A DNA stretch of 64,000 nucleotides from Agromyces agglutinans (GTDB lineage Bacteria; Actinomycetota; Actinomycetes; Actinomycetales; Microbacteriaceae), in the NCBI RefSeq assembly GCF_009647605.1, contig NZ_WJIF01000008.1, forward strand, positions 115,043 through 179,042, given 5' to 3'. A program made the translations under genes and the position numbers. The notes beneath the pieces are model-generated. The model was not told the DNA's origin, searched no databases, and was given only the letters and a program-made list of their open reading frames with translations. Below are positions 8,339 through 16,698 of the stretch, piece by piece (position 1 is the first letter of the stretch; the number at the start of each line of letters is the position of its first letter).

Positions 8339-9558
8339 GCGACGAGCTCGGCCGCGAGCGCGGGGGAGAGGTCGCCGCGACCGGCGACGACCACGTCGTC
8401 GAGACCCTGCCACGCGGCGGCCGCACGGAGCACGGGCACGAGCCGTGCCGCCATGTCGGCCGGCGCCCCGGCCTCCGCCCATGCGGACTGCACTCGCAGT
8501 ACCCCGCCCTGCCGGTCGCTCTTCAGGTCGACGCGGCCGACCACGTCGTCGTCGATGAGCACGGGCAGCGAGTAGTAGCCGAACTTGCGCTGCGGCTCGG
8601 GCGTGTAGATCTCGATGCGGTAGTGGAAGTCGAACAGCCGCTCGGTGCGCGGCCGGAACCACACCACGGGGTCGAACGGCGAGAGCAGCGCGACAGCCTC
8701 CATCCGGCGGGGCCGCCGCGCGTCGCGGTGCAGCCAGGCCGGGGTCGCCCGCGAGCCGGTCTGCCAGCCGGGCACGGCGACCGGCACGAGCGTGCCCGCG
8801 TCGACGAGGTCGGCGATCGCGGGCTTCACCTGCGCGCGGGTCATGCGCCAGTAGTCGGCGAGGTCGGCCTCGGTCGCGATGCCGAGGGCGGATGCCGCGC
8901 GCTCGACGAGCTCGCGGAGCGCGTCGGCGACCGGCACCTCGCGCTCGAGCACCGCCGCGGGCAGCGCCTGCTCGGGCAGTGCGTACACCCGCTCGAACCG
9001 GCGGCGTTCGACGCAGACGACCTCGCCCGTGCGGAACATCCACTCGAGCGTGCGCTTGACGTCGGACCAGCCCCACCACGGCCCGCGCCGCTCGTTGGCG
9101 TCGTGCTCGATCTCGCTCGCGCGCATCGGACCCTTCGCGGCGAGCTCGTCGACGAGCCATGCCGCGAGTTGCCGGTTCTCGGCGACCCAGCCGCCCCAGT
9201 CGCTGCCCTTGCTGCGGTACTCGTCGCGGCGGAACGCGAACAGCGGCCACAGCTCGCGCGGCACGTACGCGGCCTGGTGCGCCCAGTACTCCATGAGCCG
9301 TCCGCGGCCGCCGTTCGCGAGCCGGTCGAGCAGGGCTCGATCGTACGATCCGAGGCGGCTGAACGCCGGCAGGTAGTGGCTGCGCTCGAAGACGTTGACG
9401 GAGTCGATCTGGAGCAGCCCGAGGCGGTCGACCACGCCGGCCACCTGCCGCGTACCTGCAGGCGAGGTCGCGGGCGGGCGACCGAATCCCTGCGCCGCGA
9501 GCGCGATGCGGCGCGCGAGCGCGGGACTGACGGTGTCGATTCGGCGGGAGGCATCCAT
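8335..9558 (-). CDS. AlkX/YcaQ-type winged-helix DNA glycosylase (crosslink repair family)
   Basis: 407 residues of the HTH_42 (formerly DUF1006) family of tandem winged-helix DNA glycosylases, which unhook interstrand crosslinks and remove bulky alkyl bases. The catalytic Q-hydrophobic-D motif is visible in LLQIDSVNVFERSHYLP (about residues 41-57), the QxD variant of the YcaQ/AlkX branch as opposed to QxQ of antibiotic-associated AlkZ. Conserved later blocks are EYWAHQAAYVP and LLSPFDPVVW. The ATG at 9558 is chosen because the first conserved helix begins soon after; further upstream codons give Gly/Ser-rich, non-conserved sequence. No antibiotic cluster lies nearby, fitting a housekeeping repair role. 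Confidence 0.85.
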   Translation of the reverse strand: MDASRRIDTVSPALARRIALAAQGFGRPPATSPAGTRQVAGVVDRLGLLQIDSVNVFERSHYLPAFSRLGSYDRALLDRLANGGRGRLMEYWAHQAAYVPRELWPLFAFRRDEYRSKGSDWGGWVAENRQLAAWLVDELAAKGPMRASEIEHDANERRGPWWGWSDVKRTLEWMFRTGEVVCVERRRFERVYALPEQALPAAVLEREVPVADALRELVERAASALGIATEADLADYWRMTRAQVKPAIADLVDAGTLVPVAVPGWQTGSRATPAWLHRDARRPRRMEAVALLSPFDPVVWFRPRTERLFDFHYRIEIYTPEPQRKFGYYSLPVLIDDDVVGRVDLKSDRQGGVLRVQSAWAEAGAPADMAARLVPVLRAAAAWQGLDDVVVAGRGDLSPALAAELVA

Positions 9559-9645
9559 GGCGTCGCCGACGCTACCGGAGCCCCCCGACATCGCACCGCC
9601 GCATCGCATGCCGGTCGCGGAATCCATGCGTCCTAGACTGGTCGG

Positions 9646-10902
9646 ATGACGGACTCGAAGGGGCGGGCTCGAGCCGGGTTCCCGAGGCGACGCGGCAGGG
9701 TGCGATCGACTGCTCCCGAGGCGCCGGAGGGTGCCGAGGCCGCGACGGGCGACCGGCCGCACAGCGACGTCGCCGAGGCGGTGCCCTACGGCATGCGGCT
9801 CGCGGCCGCCTGGTCGTGGCGGCTCCTGCTGGTCGGCGGCGTGCTCGCGGTGGTCGTGTTCCTGATCATCCAGCTGCGCCTGATCGTCATCCCCCTGCTC
9901 GTCGCCGTGCTCGTCGGGGCGCTGCTCGTGCCGTTCTCGCAGTTCCTGCAGCGGCATCGCTGGCCGAAATGGCTGGCGGTCACGGTCGCGATGCTCACGG
10001 CGCTCGCGGTCGTCGGGGGCCTCCTGACCCTCGGCATCACGCAGATCGTGCGCGGCTCCGACGAACTGGCCGCCCAGTCCCTCGTCGCGTGGGACGAGTT
10101 CCGCGCCTGGCTCCTCGACGGCCCGCTGCAGTTGACGGAAGACCAGTTGAACGACTGGCTCGCGCAGGCCGTGGCGACCATCCAGGCCGAGAGCAGCCTC
10201 ATCTGGAGCGGAGCCCTCTCGGTCGGCAGCACCGTCGGGCACTTCCTCGCCGGCATGCTGCTCGCGCTGTTCGCGACGCTGTTCGTCCTGATCGACGGCC
10301 GCGGCATCTGGAACTGGATCGTGGGCATCTTCCCCCGCCGCGCACGGGCCGCCGTCGACGGCGCCGGCACGGCCGGATGGAACACCCTGCAGAACTTCGC
10401 GAAGGTGCAGATCCTCGTCGCGACGATCGACGCGATCGGCATCGGCGTCGGCGCGGCCCTCCTCGGCGTCCCGCTCGCCGTGCCGATCGGCATCCTCGTC
10501 TTCCTCGGCTCGTTCATCCCGATCGTCGGTGCCGTGGCCACCGGCGCGCTCGCGGTCTTCGTGGCGCTCGTCTACAACGGCTGGGTGATCGCGCTCATCA
10601 TGCTCGGGATCGTGCTGCTCGTGCAGCAGGTCGAGGGGCACATCCTGCAGCCGCTCATCATGGGCACCGCCGTCAAGGTGCACCCGCTCGGCGTGGTGGT
10701 CGCGGTCGCGACCGGATCGCTGCTCGCGGGCATCCCCGGCGCGCTGTTCGCCGTGCCGATCGCGGCGGTCGTGAACGTCATGGTCGGCTACGTCGCGAGC
10801 GGCGTCTGGAAGTCGGAGGCCCCACCACCGGCGCCGGGCCTCCAATCGCCGCTCTGGCGCACGGTCCCGCAGGAGCGACCGAAGTTCGGACGAGGAGCAT
10901 GA
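9646..10902 (+). CDS. AI-2E family transporter (UPF0118/PerM-like)
   Basis: 418 residues with a charged, disordered N-terminal 50 residues and about eight membrane segments. The family core is seen in FLGSFIPIVGAVATG and VQQVEGHILQPLIMG. Proteins of this family are transporters or permeases of mostly unknown substrate; a few act as Na+/H+ antiporters, and the autoinducer-2 name is historical. The ATG at 9646 stands seven bases after a -10-like TAGACT (9634-9639), so the message may be leaderless. The stop overlaps the ilvA start (ATGA), which couples the two genes, though I see no functional link. Confidence 0.88.
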   Translation: MTDSKGRARAGFPRRRGRVRSTAPEAPEGAEAATGDRPHSDVAEAVPYGMRLAAAWSWRLLLVGGVLAVVVFLIIQLRLIVIPLLVAVLVGALLVPFSQFLQRHRWPKWLAVTVAMLTALAVVGGLLTLGITQIVRGSDELAAQSLVAWDEFRAWLLDGPLQLTEDQLNDWLAQAVATIQAESSLIWSGALSVGSTVGHFLAGMLLALFATLFVLIDGRGIWNWIVGIFPRRARAAVDGAGTAGWNTLQNFAKVQILVATIDAIGIGVGAALLGVPLAVPIGILVFLGSFIPIVGAVATGALAVFVALVYNGWVIALIMLGIVLLVQQVEGHILQPLIMGTAVKVHPLGVVVAVATGSLLAGIPGALFAVPIAAVVNVMVGYVASGVWKSEAPPPAPGLQSPLWRTVPQERPKFGRGA

Positions 10903-12146
10903 CCGTCGTGACGCAGGTGTATCCGGGGCCCTCGCTGGCCGAGTACGAGCAGGCCCGTGAGACCGTCGCGCGCGTCGCGCGGCGCACGCCGATGGAGTCC
11001 TCGCGGTACCTCGCGCGCGAACTCGGGGTGCCGGTGCACCTCAAGTGCGAGAACCTCCAGCGCACGGGGTCGTACAAGCTGCGCGGCGCGTACAACCGCA
11101 TGAGCGCCCTCACCCCGCAGGAGCGCGAGCGCGGCGTGGTCGCGGCCTCCGCGGGCAACCACGCCCAGGGCGTCGCGTTCGCGGCCCGCGAGCTCGGCAT
11201 TCGCGCGACGATCTTCATGCCCGTGGGCGTCGCGCTGCCCAAGCTCGAGGCCACGCGCGCCTACGGCGCGGACGTGGTGCTGCGCGGCGAGTCGGTCGGA
11301 GAGACGATGGCCGCAGCCGCCGCGTTCGCCGACGAGACCGGCGCCGTGCCCATCCCTCCGTTCGACCACCACGACGTGATCGCCGGCCAGGGAACGCTCG
11401 GGCTCGAGATCCTCGAGCAGGTGCCGGATGCCTCGACCATCGTCGTGCCGATCGGCGGCGGCGGCCTCGCGGCCGGCATCGCGAGCGCGGTCAAGCAGCG
11501 CGCTGCCGAGCTCGGTCGCGAGATCCGGGTCGTCGGCGTGCAGGCCGCGAACGCGGCGCCCTACGTGGCGTCGATCGCCGCGGGCGGCCCGCGCGAGGTG
11601 CCGATCGTTCCGACGATCGCCGACGGCATCGCCGTCTACCGGCCGGGCGTGCTGAACTTCGAGGTGATCCGGGCTGCCGTCGACGAGATCGTCACCGTGT
11701 CCGAAGACGACATCGCCCGCGCGCTGCTCGTGCTGCTCGAGCGCGCGAAGCTGGTCGTCGAGCCCGCCGGCGCGGTATCGGTCGCGGCCCTGATGACGGG
11801 TGCCGTCCGAAGCGACGGCCCGATCGTCGCGCTGCTGTCGGGCGGCAACATCGACCCCCTCCTGATGCAGCGCGTCATCGCGCACGGCCTCGCCGCCTCC
11901 GGGCGGTACCTCACCGTGCGACTCGGCCTGCCCGACCGGCCCGGCCAGCTCGTACGCGTCGCCGAGCTCCTCGCCGGCACGCACGCGAACGTCGTCGAGG
12001 TCATGCACACCCGGCACGGGCGGGGCATGCAGATCTCCGAGGTCGAAATCGACATCTCGGTCGAGACGCGCGGGCCTGGGCACCGGGCCGAGGTCGTCGA
12101 GATCCTCCGGCAGGCCGGCTACGAGCCCGTCGTCCTCGACGACTGA
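10899..12146 (+). CDS. ilvA: Threonine ammonia-lyase (threonine dehydratase)
   Basis: 415 residues. It converts L-threonine to 2-oxobutanoate, the first step toward isoleucine. The PLP lysine is in GSYKLRGAYNRM (about residue 60), the glycine-rich phosphate loop is VPIGGGGLAAG, and the catalytic-domain end is LLSGGNIDPLLM. The C-terminal 80 residues (YLTVRLGLPDRPGQL...) form one ACT-like regulatory domain. This is the shorter TdcB-like architecture common in actinobacteria and is usually annotated threonine ammonia-lyase; either a biosynthetic or catabolic role is possible. GAGGAG just before the ATG serves as ribosome binding site inside the end of the AI-2E gene. Confidence 0.92.
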   Translation: MTVVTQVYPGPSLAEYEQARETVARVARRTPMESSRYLARELGVPVHLKCENLQRTGSYKLRGAYNRMSALTPQERERGVVAASAGNHAQGVAFAARELGIRATIFMPVGVALPKLEATRAYGADVVLRGESVGETMAAAAAFADETGAVPIPPFDHHDVIAGQGTLGLEILEQVPDASTIVVPIGGGGLAAGIASAVKQRAAELGREIRVVGVQAANAAPYVASIAAGGPREVPIVPTIADGIAVYRPGVLNFEVIRAAVDEIVTVSEDDIARALLVLLERAKLVVEPAGAVSVAALMTGAVRSDGPIVALLSGGNIDPLLMQRVIAHGLAASGRYLTVRLGLPDRPGQLVRVAELLAGTHANVVEVMHTRHGRGMQISEVEIDISVETRGPGHRAEVVEILRQAGYEPVVLDD

Positions 12147-12156
12147 AGGGCAGACG

Positions 12157-12194
12157 CGAACGGCGGATGCCCCGTCCGGAGCATCCGCCGTTCG
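12157..12194. terminator. Bidirectional hairpin terminator between ilvA and greA
   Basis: A perfect 14-bp stem (12157-12170 with 12181-12194) with a 10-base loop, placed between the convergent ilvA and greA stops. It can serve both transcripts. Confidence 0.8.
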
Positions 12195-12207
12195 TCGAAT
12201 CGAAGGG

Positions 12208-12699
12208 CTACTGACCGCCCCAGGTCTCGACCTTGACGATCTCGACGGCGATCTCGCGGCCGTTGGGGGCGGTGTAGGTGGCGCGGTCGCCGACCTTGAG
12301 GCCGAGGATCGCGGCGCCGAGCGGCGACTGCTCGCTGAAGACGTCGAGTTCGGAGTCTCCGGCGATCTCGCGGCTGCCGATGAGGAAGGTCTCTTCGTCG
12401 CCCGCGATGACCGCGGTGATGACGGTGCCCGACTCGACGATGCCCTTGGACGCGGGCGCCTCGCCGACCTGGGCGGTGCGCAGCAGTTCCTTCAGCTGGC
12501 GGATGCGGGCCTCCTGCTTGCCCTGCTCGTCCTTCGCCGCGTGATAGCCGCCGTTCTCCTTGAGGTCGCCCTCTTCGCGCGCGGCTTCGATGCGCTTGGC
12601 GATCTCTTCGCGACCCGTCGTCGAGAGCTGCTCGAGCTCGCCCGCGAGCCGGTCGTAGGCCTCCTGGGTCAGCCAGGTGACGGTGGCTTCCTGAGCCAT
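12208..12699 (-). CDS. greA: Transcription elongation factor GreA
   Basis: 163 residues. It rescues backtracked RNA polymerase by stimulating transcript cleavage through the secondary channel. The N-terminal coiled coil has the loop GDLKENGGYHAAKDEQG, with the acidic tip residues D and E that reach the active site, and the C-terminal FKBP-like domain ends SPLGAAILGLKVGD. The ATG at 12699 is chosen because GGAG lies eight bases upstream; a GTG three codons earlier would leave no room for it. Actinobacterial GreA typically starts with the same WLTQEAYDRL block seen here. Confidence 0.95.
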   Translation of the reverse strand: MAQEATVTWLTQEAYDRLAGELEQLSTTGREEIAKRIEAAREEGDLKENGGYHAAKDEQGKQEARIRQLKELLRTAQVGEAPASKGIVESGTVITAVIAGDEETFLIGSREIAGDSELDVFSEQSPLGAAILGLKVGDRATYTAPNGREIAVEIVKVETWGGQ

Positions 12700-12773
12700 G
12701 GTGCACACTCCAGTGATTCAGACGTGTCCGGATAGACGTGTCGCCCCGCGAATGGCGAGGCGAAGCTCACAGT

Positions 12774-13181
12774 CTAGGTGAGCCAGCAGTGCTCCACCAA
12801 ACCCGTGTTCGCCTCCTGCGCGACCCTCACGGTCTCGGTGAAGCTCCGCGTGTACGTGTCGGAGGCCGGGATCTCGACGACCTTCCAGCCGACCACCGTG
12901 AACTCGTCGTTGTACGCCTGCACCACGCACGCCGTCTCGGATCCGGGTGCCACGGAGAGGCGCCAGGTGACCTCGACCATGCGCTCGTCGTTGTGGAGCG
13001 TGTGCCCCGTGCCGGCGACCTCGAGCGAGGGTCGCTGCCCGTCGAGCCCGGCCCAGACGACCCACGAGACGAGCACGACCGCGAAGGCGATCGCGGCGCC
13101 GATGAGGAGCCGGCGGTCGCGGCGGCGATGCTGCCGTGTGCGGCCGTAGCGGGCGGCGAGGGCATCGGGTGCGGCGTTCAC
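12774..13181 (-). CDS. DUF4307 family single-pass membrane protein
   Basis: 135 residues. After a short basic cytoplasmic segment (GRTRQHRRRDRR) there is one membrane helix (about residues 25-45, LLIGAAIAFAVVLVSWVVWA) and an extracytoplasmic beta-rich domain of about 90 residues with two cysteines (TACVVQAY and EHCWLT). This matches DUF4307, an actinobacterial family of unknown role often near greA. The GTG at 13181 is used because a GGAGGGAG run lies just upstream and the basic segment begins at once. It is read away from the next small gene, with mirror-image TAGGCT hexamers between them. Confidence 0.78.
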   Translation of the reverse strand: MNAAPDALAARYGRTRQHRRRDRRLLIGAAIAFAVVLVSWVVWAGLDGQRPSLEVAGTGHTLHNDERMVEVTWRLSVAPGSETACVVQAYNDEFTVVGWKVVEIPASDTYTRSFTETVRVAQEANTGLVEHCWLT

Positions 13182-13208
13182 TCCCGGCTCCCTCCGGATC
13201 GGATCGAC

Positions 13209-13227
13209 TAGGCTTTCCTCCAGCCTA
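13209..13227. promoter_or_regulatory. Symmetric divergent -10 hexamers (TAGGCT / AGCCTA)
   Basis: TAGGCT at 13209-13214 and its reverse complement at 13222-13227 face opposite ways between the divergent DUF4307 gene and the small membrane protein gene. Each is a good actinobacterial -10 for its own side. The dyad could also be a protein-binding site. Confidence 0.45.
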
Positions 13228-13271
13228 ACCCGCCCCGTGAAGGCCGCCGCCCAGCCGAAGGACGCCCGCTC

Positions 13272-13622
13272 GTGCACCATCTCGCCGCCGCCTCGAACGC
13301 CGGAGCAACGATCCTCGGAGCCGCGAACCAAGACGAGTTCGACCCGAACGACGTCACGCCCGGGGTCATCGGCTTCGTGCTGACGATCCTCGTCATGTTC
13401 GCGGTGCTGCTGCTCGTGCTCGACATGGTCCGCCGCATCCGCCGCGTGAACTACCGCGCCGAGGCGCGCGCGCAGATCGAGGCCGAGCAGCAGGCCGCCG
13501 CAACGGCCGAGGCGAGCGACGCCGACGGCGAGGCCGTCGACGGCGGGGCATCCGGAGATGCGGCGCCCGACGGCGAATCCGGGCCCGACGCACCGACCCG
13601 GCCCGACGCACCGACCCGGTGA
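13272..13622 (+). CDS. Small single-pass membrane protein, function unknown
   Basis: 116 residues from a GTG start with GAAGGA nine bases before it. One membrane helix (about residues 32-53, VIGFVLTILVMFAVLLLVLD) is followed by a basic stretch (RRIRRVNYRAEAR) and a long acidic, Ala/Asp/Gly-rich cytoplasmic tail, so topology is N-out, C-in. The last 36 bases before the stop are an 18-base direct duplication encoding GPDAPTR-type repeats, a sign of recent slippage in a disordered tail. Position next to the DUF4307 and hemolysin III genes suggests an envelope role, but nothing more can be said. Confidence 0.65.
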   Translation: MHHLAAASNAGATILGAANQDEFDPNDVTPGVIGFVLTILVMFAVLLLVLDMVRRIRRVNYRAEARAQIEAEQQAAATAEASDADGEAVDGGASGDAAPDGESGPDAPTRPDAPTR

Positions 13623-13635
13623 GACCGGCAGCCGG

Positions 13636-14442
13636 TCAGCCCACGTGGTAGACCGGGTCCATCGCGATCAGCAGCGTCGCCGTCCAGTGGCAGATGAACG
13701 CGAGCACCGTGCACACGTGGAAGATCTCGTGGAAGCCGAAGTGCCCCGGCCACGGATTCGGGCGCTTGAGGCCGTAGACGACGGCGCCGATCGTGTAGAG
13801 CACGCCGCCGACGATCACGAGGACCATCATCGCCACGCTCGCGGCGAGCAGGTCGCCGAGGTACATGACCGCGGCCCAGCCGAGCAGCAGGTACAGCGGG
13901 ACGTACAGCCAGCGGGGCGCCGTGATCCAGAACACGCGGAAGCCGATGCCCAGCAGCGCTCCGCCCCAGACGACCGCGAGCAGCAGCCAGCCCTTGTCGG
14001 GCGGAAGCGCGAGGATCGCCAGCGGCGTGTAGGTGCCCGCGATCAGCAGGAAGATGTTGGCGTGGTCGATGCGCTTGAGCACGACCTTCGTCGTCGGCTT
14101 CCAGTCGAACCGGTGGTAGAGCGCCGAGTTGCCGAACAGCAGCATCGACGTGAGCGTGAACACCGCCGACGCCCACTTCGCGGGCGCGCCCTCGGCCAGC
14201 ACGATGAGCACGATGCCCGCGACGATCGTCAGCGGGAAGGTCGCCGCGTGGATCCAGCCCCGCCAGGTGGGCTTCACGTCGGCGGCGTCGGCGACGGATG
14301 CATCCAGCAGCGGGATGTTGGGCAGGTCGGGCCCCTCGCGGTCGTCGCTCGCGACCGCGGCGTCGGCGGCGTCGAGATCGGCGGCCGGGTGCGCGAGGTG
14401 CTCGGCGACGTCTTCGGGCTCGCGGCGTTCGGAGGCAACCAT
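13636..14442 (-). CDS. Hemolysin III / PAQR family membrane protein (TrhA-like)
   Basis: 268 residues. About 65 disordered acidic residues precede seven membrane helices of the hemolysin III/PAQR family. Family motifs seen are NSALYHRFDW (the Ser-x3-His site of the zinc center), RIDHANIFLLIAGTYTP and the C-terminal HEIFHVCTVLAFICHW. Members regulate membrane energetics or lipid state; true hemolysis is doubtful. The ATG at 14442 is chosen as the more likely start; a GTG at 14469 is also in frame and neither has a convincing ribosome site. It converges on the preceding small membrane protein gene with 13 bases between stops. Confidence 0.88.
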   Translation of the reverse strand: MVASERREPEDVAEHLAHPAADLDAADAAVASDDREGPDLPNIPLLDASVADAADVKPTWRGWIHAATFPLTIVAGIVLIVLAEGAPAKWASAVFTLTSMLLFGNSALYHRFDWKPTTKVVLKRIDHANIFLLIAGTYTPLAILALPPDKGWLLLAVVWGGALLGIGFRVFWITAPRWLYVPLYLLLGWAAVMYLGDLLAASVAMMVLVIVGGVLYTIGAVVYGLKRPNPWPGHFGFHEIFHVCTVLAFICHWTATLLIAMDPVYHVG

Positions 14443-14501
14443 GGGCCAAGCGTAGGCGCTCGCGGTCACATCATGCTGTGAGGCGGCGGTAGCGTAGTCG
14501 C

Positions 14502-15287
14502 GTGCAGAACAGCGATCGATCCCGAGGTCGCGGCATCCTCTACCGCGTCTACGAACGGCGGCTCCGCAGCGGTCTCGATGAGGCCGCGACGCCGAAGCAC
14601 GTCGCGATGATCATCGACGGCAACCGGCGGTGGGCCAAGCAGCTCGGCTACGACACCGCGGCGCACGGCCACCGGGCCGGTGCCGCGAAGGTACGCGAGT
14701 TCCTCGAGTGGTGCGATGACCTCGGCATCCAGGTCGTCACGCTCTACCTGCTCTCCAGCGACAACCTCGTCAACCGCGCCTCCGACGAGCTGACCGACCT
14801 CATCGAGATCATCGCCGAGCTCGCCGAGGAGCTCAGCCATTACCGCGACTGGCGCGTGCAGCACGTCGGCAGCGACCAGGGCCTGCCCGAGCCGCTCGTC
14901 GCCGCGCTCGACGCCGCGGAGCACCGCACGGCCGACAAGCGCGGCCTGCACGTGAACCTGGCCGTCGGCTACGGCGGCCGCACCGAGATCACCGACGCGA
15001 TGCGCGCGATCGTCGCGGCGCATCACGCCGAGGGGCGCAGCCTCGAGGATCTCGCCGAGCGGCTCACGCCCGAGCTCATCGGCGAGCACCTCTACACGGG
15101 CGGGCAGCCCGATCCCGACCTCGTGATCCGCACGTCGGGCGAGCAGCGGCTGAGCGACTTCATGCTCTGGCAGGCTGCTCACAGCGAGTTCTACTTCGTC
15201 GAGGCGCTCGGCCCCGACCTGCGGCGCGTCGACTTCCTGCGGGCCATCCGCGACTACGCGAAGCGCCATCGCCGCTTCGGCGGCTGA
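14502..15287 (+). CDS. uppS: Isoprenyl transferase (cis-prenyl diphosphate synthase)
   Basis: 261 residues. It adds isopentenyl units in cis to an allylic diphosphate for polyprenyl carriers of cell-wall synthesis. The catalytic block MIIDGNRRWAKQ (about residues 35-46), substrate motif GHRAGAAKVREFLEW and C-terminal block RTSGEQRLSDFMLWQ are intact. The 30 or so extra N-terminal residues (YRVYERRLRSGLDE) fit the actinobacterial type. The GTG start at 14502 lies six bases after TAGCGT (14490-14495), so the mRNA is probably leaderless. Many actinobacteria have two such enzymes, so chain length cannot be assigned here. Confidence 0.93.
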   Translation: MQNSDRSRGRGILYRVYERRLRSGLDEAATPKHVAMIIDGNRRWAKQLGYDTAAHGHRAGAAKVREFLEWCDDLGIQVVTLYLLSSDNLVNRASDELTDLIEIIAELAEELSHYRDWRVQHVGSDQGLPEPLVAALDAAEHRTADKRGLHVNLAVGYGGRTEITDAMRAIVAAHHAEGRSLEDLAERLTPELIGEHLYTGGQPDPDLVIRTSGEQRLSDFMLWQAAHSEFYFVEALGPDLRRVDFLRAIRDYAKRHRRFGG

Positions 15288-15341
15288 CATCCGCACGCCC
15301 GAGTCTGTCAAGATATGCCTCGAAGAAGGGGGCCCTCGACG

Positions 15342-16460
15342 GTGACCATCGAAGACTTTCAGGCGGGGTTCGACGAAGAGCCCGGATACCTCGACTACGC
15401 CCGGGTCGGACCGCTCTCGCGGTCGGTGCTCGAGGAGTCGACCGCGTTCGGGCTGGTGCTCGAGCGGGCCAGGCACGGCAGCATGGACGCGTTCGGCGAG
15501 CAGGACGCGCGGATGCGCGCCGCCGCCTCGGCCGTGACGGGCTTCCCCGCCGACCACGTCGTGTTCCAGCCGAACACGTCGACGGGGCTCATGCACGCGA
15601 TGTTCGGGCTCACCGGCACCGTGCTGCTCTCGCCCGACGAGTTCCCGACGCTGCCGATCGCCGCCGTGCGCGCGCAGGAGGCACTGCACGTGGTGCAGCC
15701 CGCCTGGCTCGAGACCGACCACGGCAAGATCACCCCGGCTCGCATCCGCGATCAGCTCGAGCACAACGTCGCCGCCGTCGCGGTGAGCCTCGTCGACGCC
15801 CGCACCGGGTACCTCGTCGACCTCGACGGCATCCGCCAGGTCATCGGCGACCGACTGCTCATCGTCGACGCGATCCAGGGCTTCGGGGTGGTCGATGCCC
15901 CCTGGGAGGTCGCCGACGTCATTGCCACGGGCGGCCAGAAGTGGTGCCGGGCCGGCTGGGGCACGGGCCTGCTCGCGCTCTCCGACCGCGCGCTCGAGCG
16001 GCTCACGCCGGTGTTCTCGGGGTTCAGCGGCACCGAGGAGGCGGAGCCGTGGGGCCACGTGCCGCCGCCCGCGCCGTCGGCACGTGCGTACCGCGTCTCG
16101 AACCCCGACCCGATCGCGCAGGCGCGGTTCGCGGCAGCGCTCGAGGAGATCGCCGCGACCGGAGCGGGCGCGATCAGCGCGGCCGTCGCCGAGCGGGTCA
16201 GCCGGGTCATCGAGCTCGCCGACGAGTTCGCCATCCCGGTCGTGAGCTCGCGCGGCGAGCAGGAGCGCGCCGGCATCGTGGTGTTCGAGCCGCTCGCCGA
16301 GCAGGTGACGCTGCTCACGGCGTCGCTGCACAACCACGGGCTCACCGCGACCACGCGGCTCGGCACCGTGCGGCTGAGCGTGCACGCGGCCACGAGCACC
16401 GAGACGCTCGAGATGCTGCGCGCGGCCTTCGTGTCGTACTCGACGGCCGCGAGCTACTGA
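15342..16460 (+). CDS. Aminotransferase class V-fold PLP enzyme
   Basis: 372 residues from the GTG at 15342, which has GAAGAAGGGGG about ten bases upstream; an ATG nine codons earlier is also in frame. The fold is type I PLP, class V: cofactor aspartate in LLIVDAIQGFG, Schiff-base lysine in ATGGQKWCRAGWGTG (about residue 204), and C-terminal RLGTVRLSVHA. This resembles the cysteine desulfurase/kynureninase/isopenicillin epimerase group. No catalytic cysteine loop of desulfurases is evident, so desulfurase activity is unlikely. Neighbours (uppS, phoH) give no hint of substrate. Confidence 0.82.
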   Translation: MTIEDFQAGFDEEPGYLDYARVGPLSRSVLEESTAFGLVLERARHGSMDAFGEQDARMRAAASAVTGFPADHVVFQPNTSTGLMHAMFGLTGTVLLSPDEFPTLPIAAVRAQEALHVVQPAWLETDHGKITPARIRDQLEHNVAAVAVSLVDARTGYLVDLDGIRQVIGDRLLIVDAIQGFGVVDAPWEVADVIATGGQKWCRAGWGTGLLALSDRALERLTPVFSGFSGTEEAEPWGHVPPPAPSARAYRVSNPDPIAQARFAAALEEIAATGAGAISAAVAERVSRVIELADEFAIPVVSSRGEQERAGIVVFEPLAEQVTLLTASLHNHGLTATTRLGTVRLSVHAATSTETLEMLRAAFVSYSTAASY

Positions 16461-16698
16461 GTCGGCGGCGGGTCGGCCGGATCGGCCGCGTCGGCCGCGC
16501 CGGAGGCATCCGGTGGTCGTCGGCGGCCCGGTGAACGGCGTGTGACCCGCCGCGTGTCGCTGCCGCGGATCCGGCGCGGCGGACGTACGTTCGGGGCATC
16601 GGACAAGGTGTCCGATCGAGTCGGCTCGTGAACCGCTCGTGGGAGGATCGCCGGCCGGCCCGAGGAACCGAGCGCACGCGCTCGGGGCGGGAGTGGTC

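Noticed and set aside
9600..10845. Upstream extension of the AlkX-like gene on the minus strand by several hundred codons
   Set aside because: The extension is antisense to the AI-2E transporter gene and has no homology-like features; the conserved protein begins at 9558.
16461..16698. Possible small RNA or antitoxin gene before the PIN-PhoH gene
   Set aside because: The region has only short ggccg/gatccgg repeats and no frame with plausible coding or a ribosome site.
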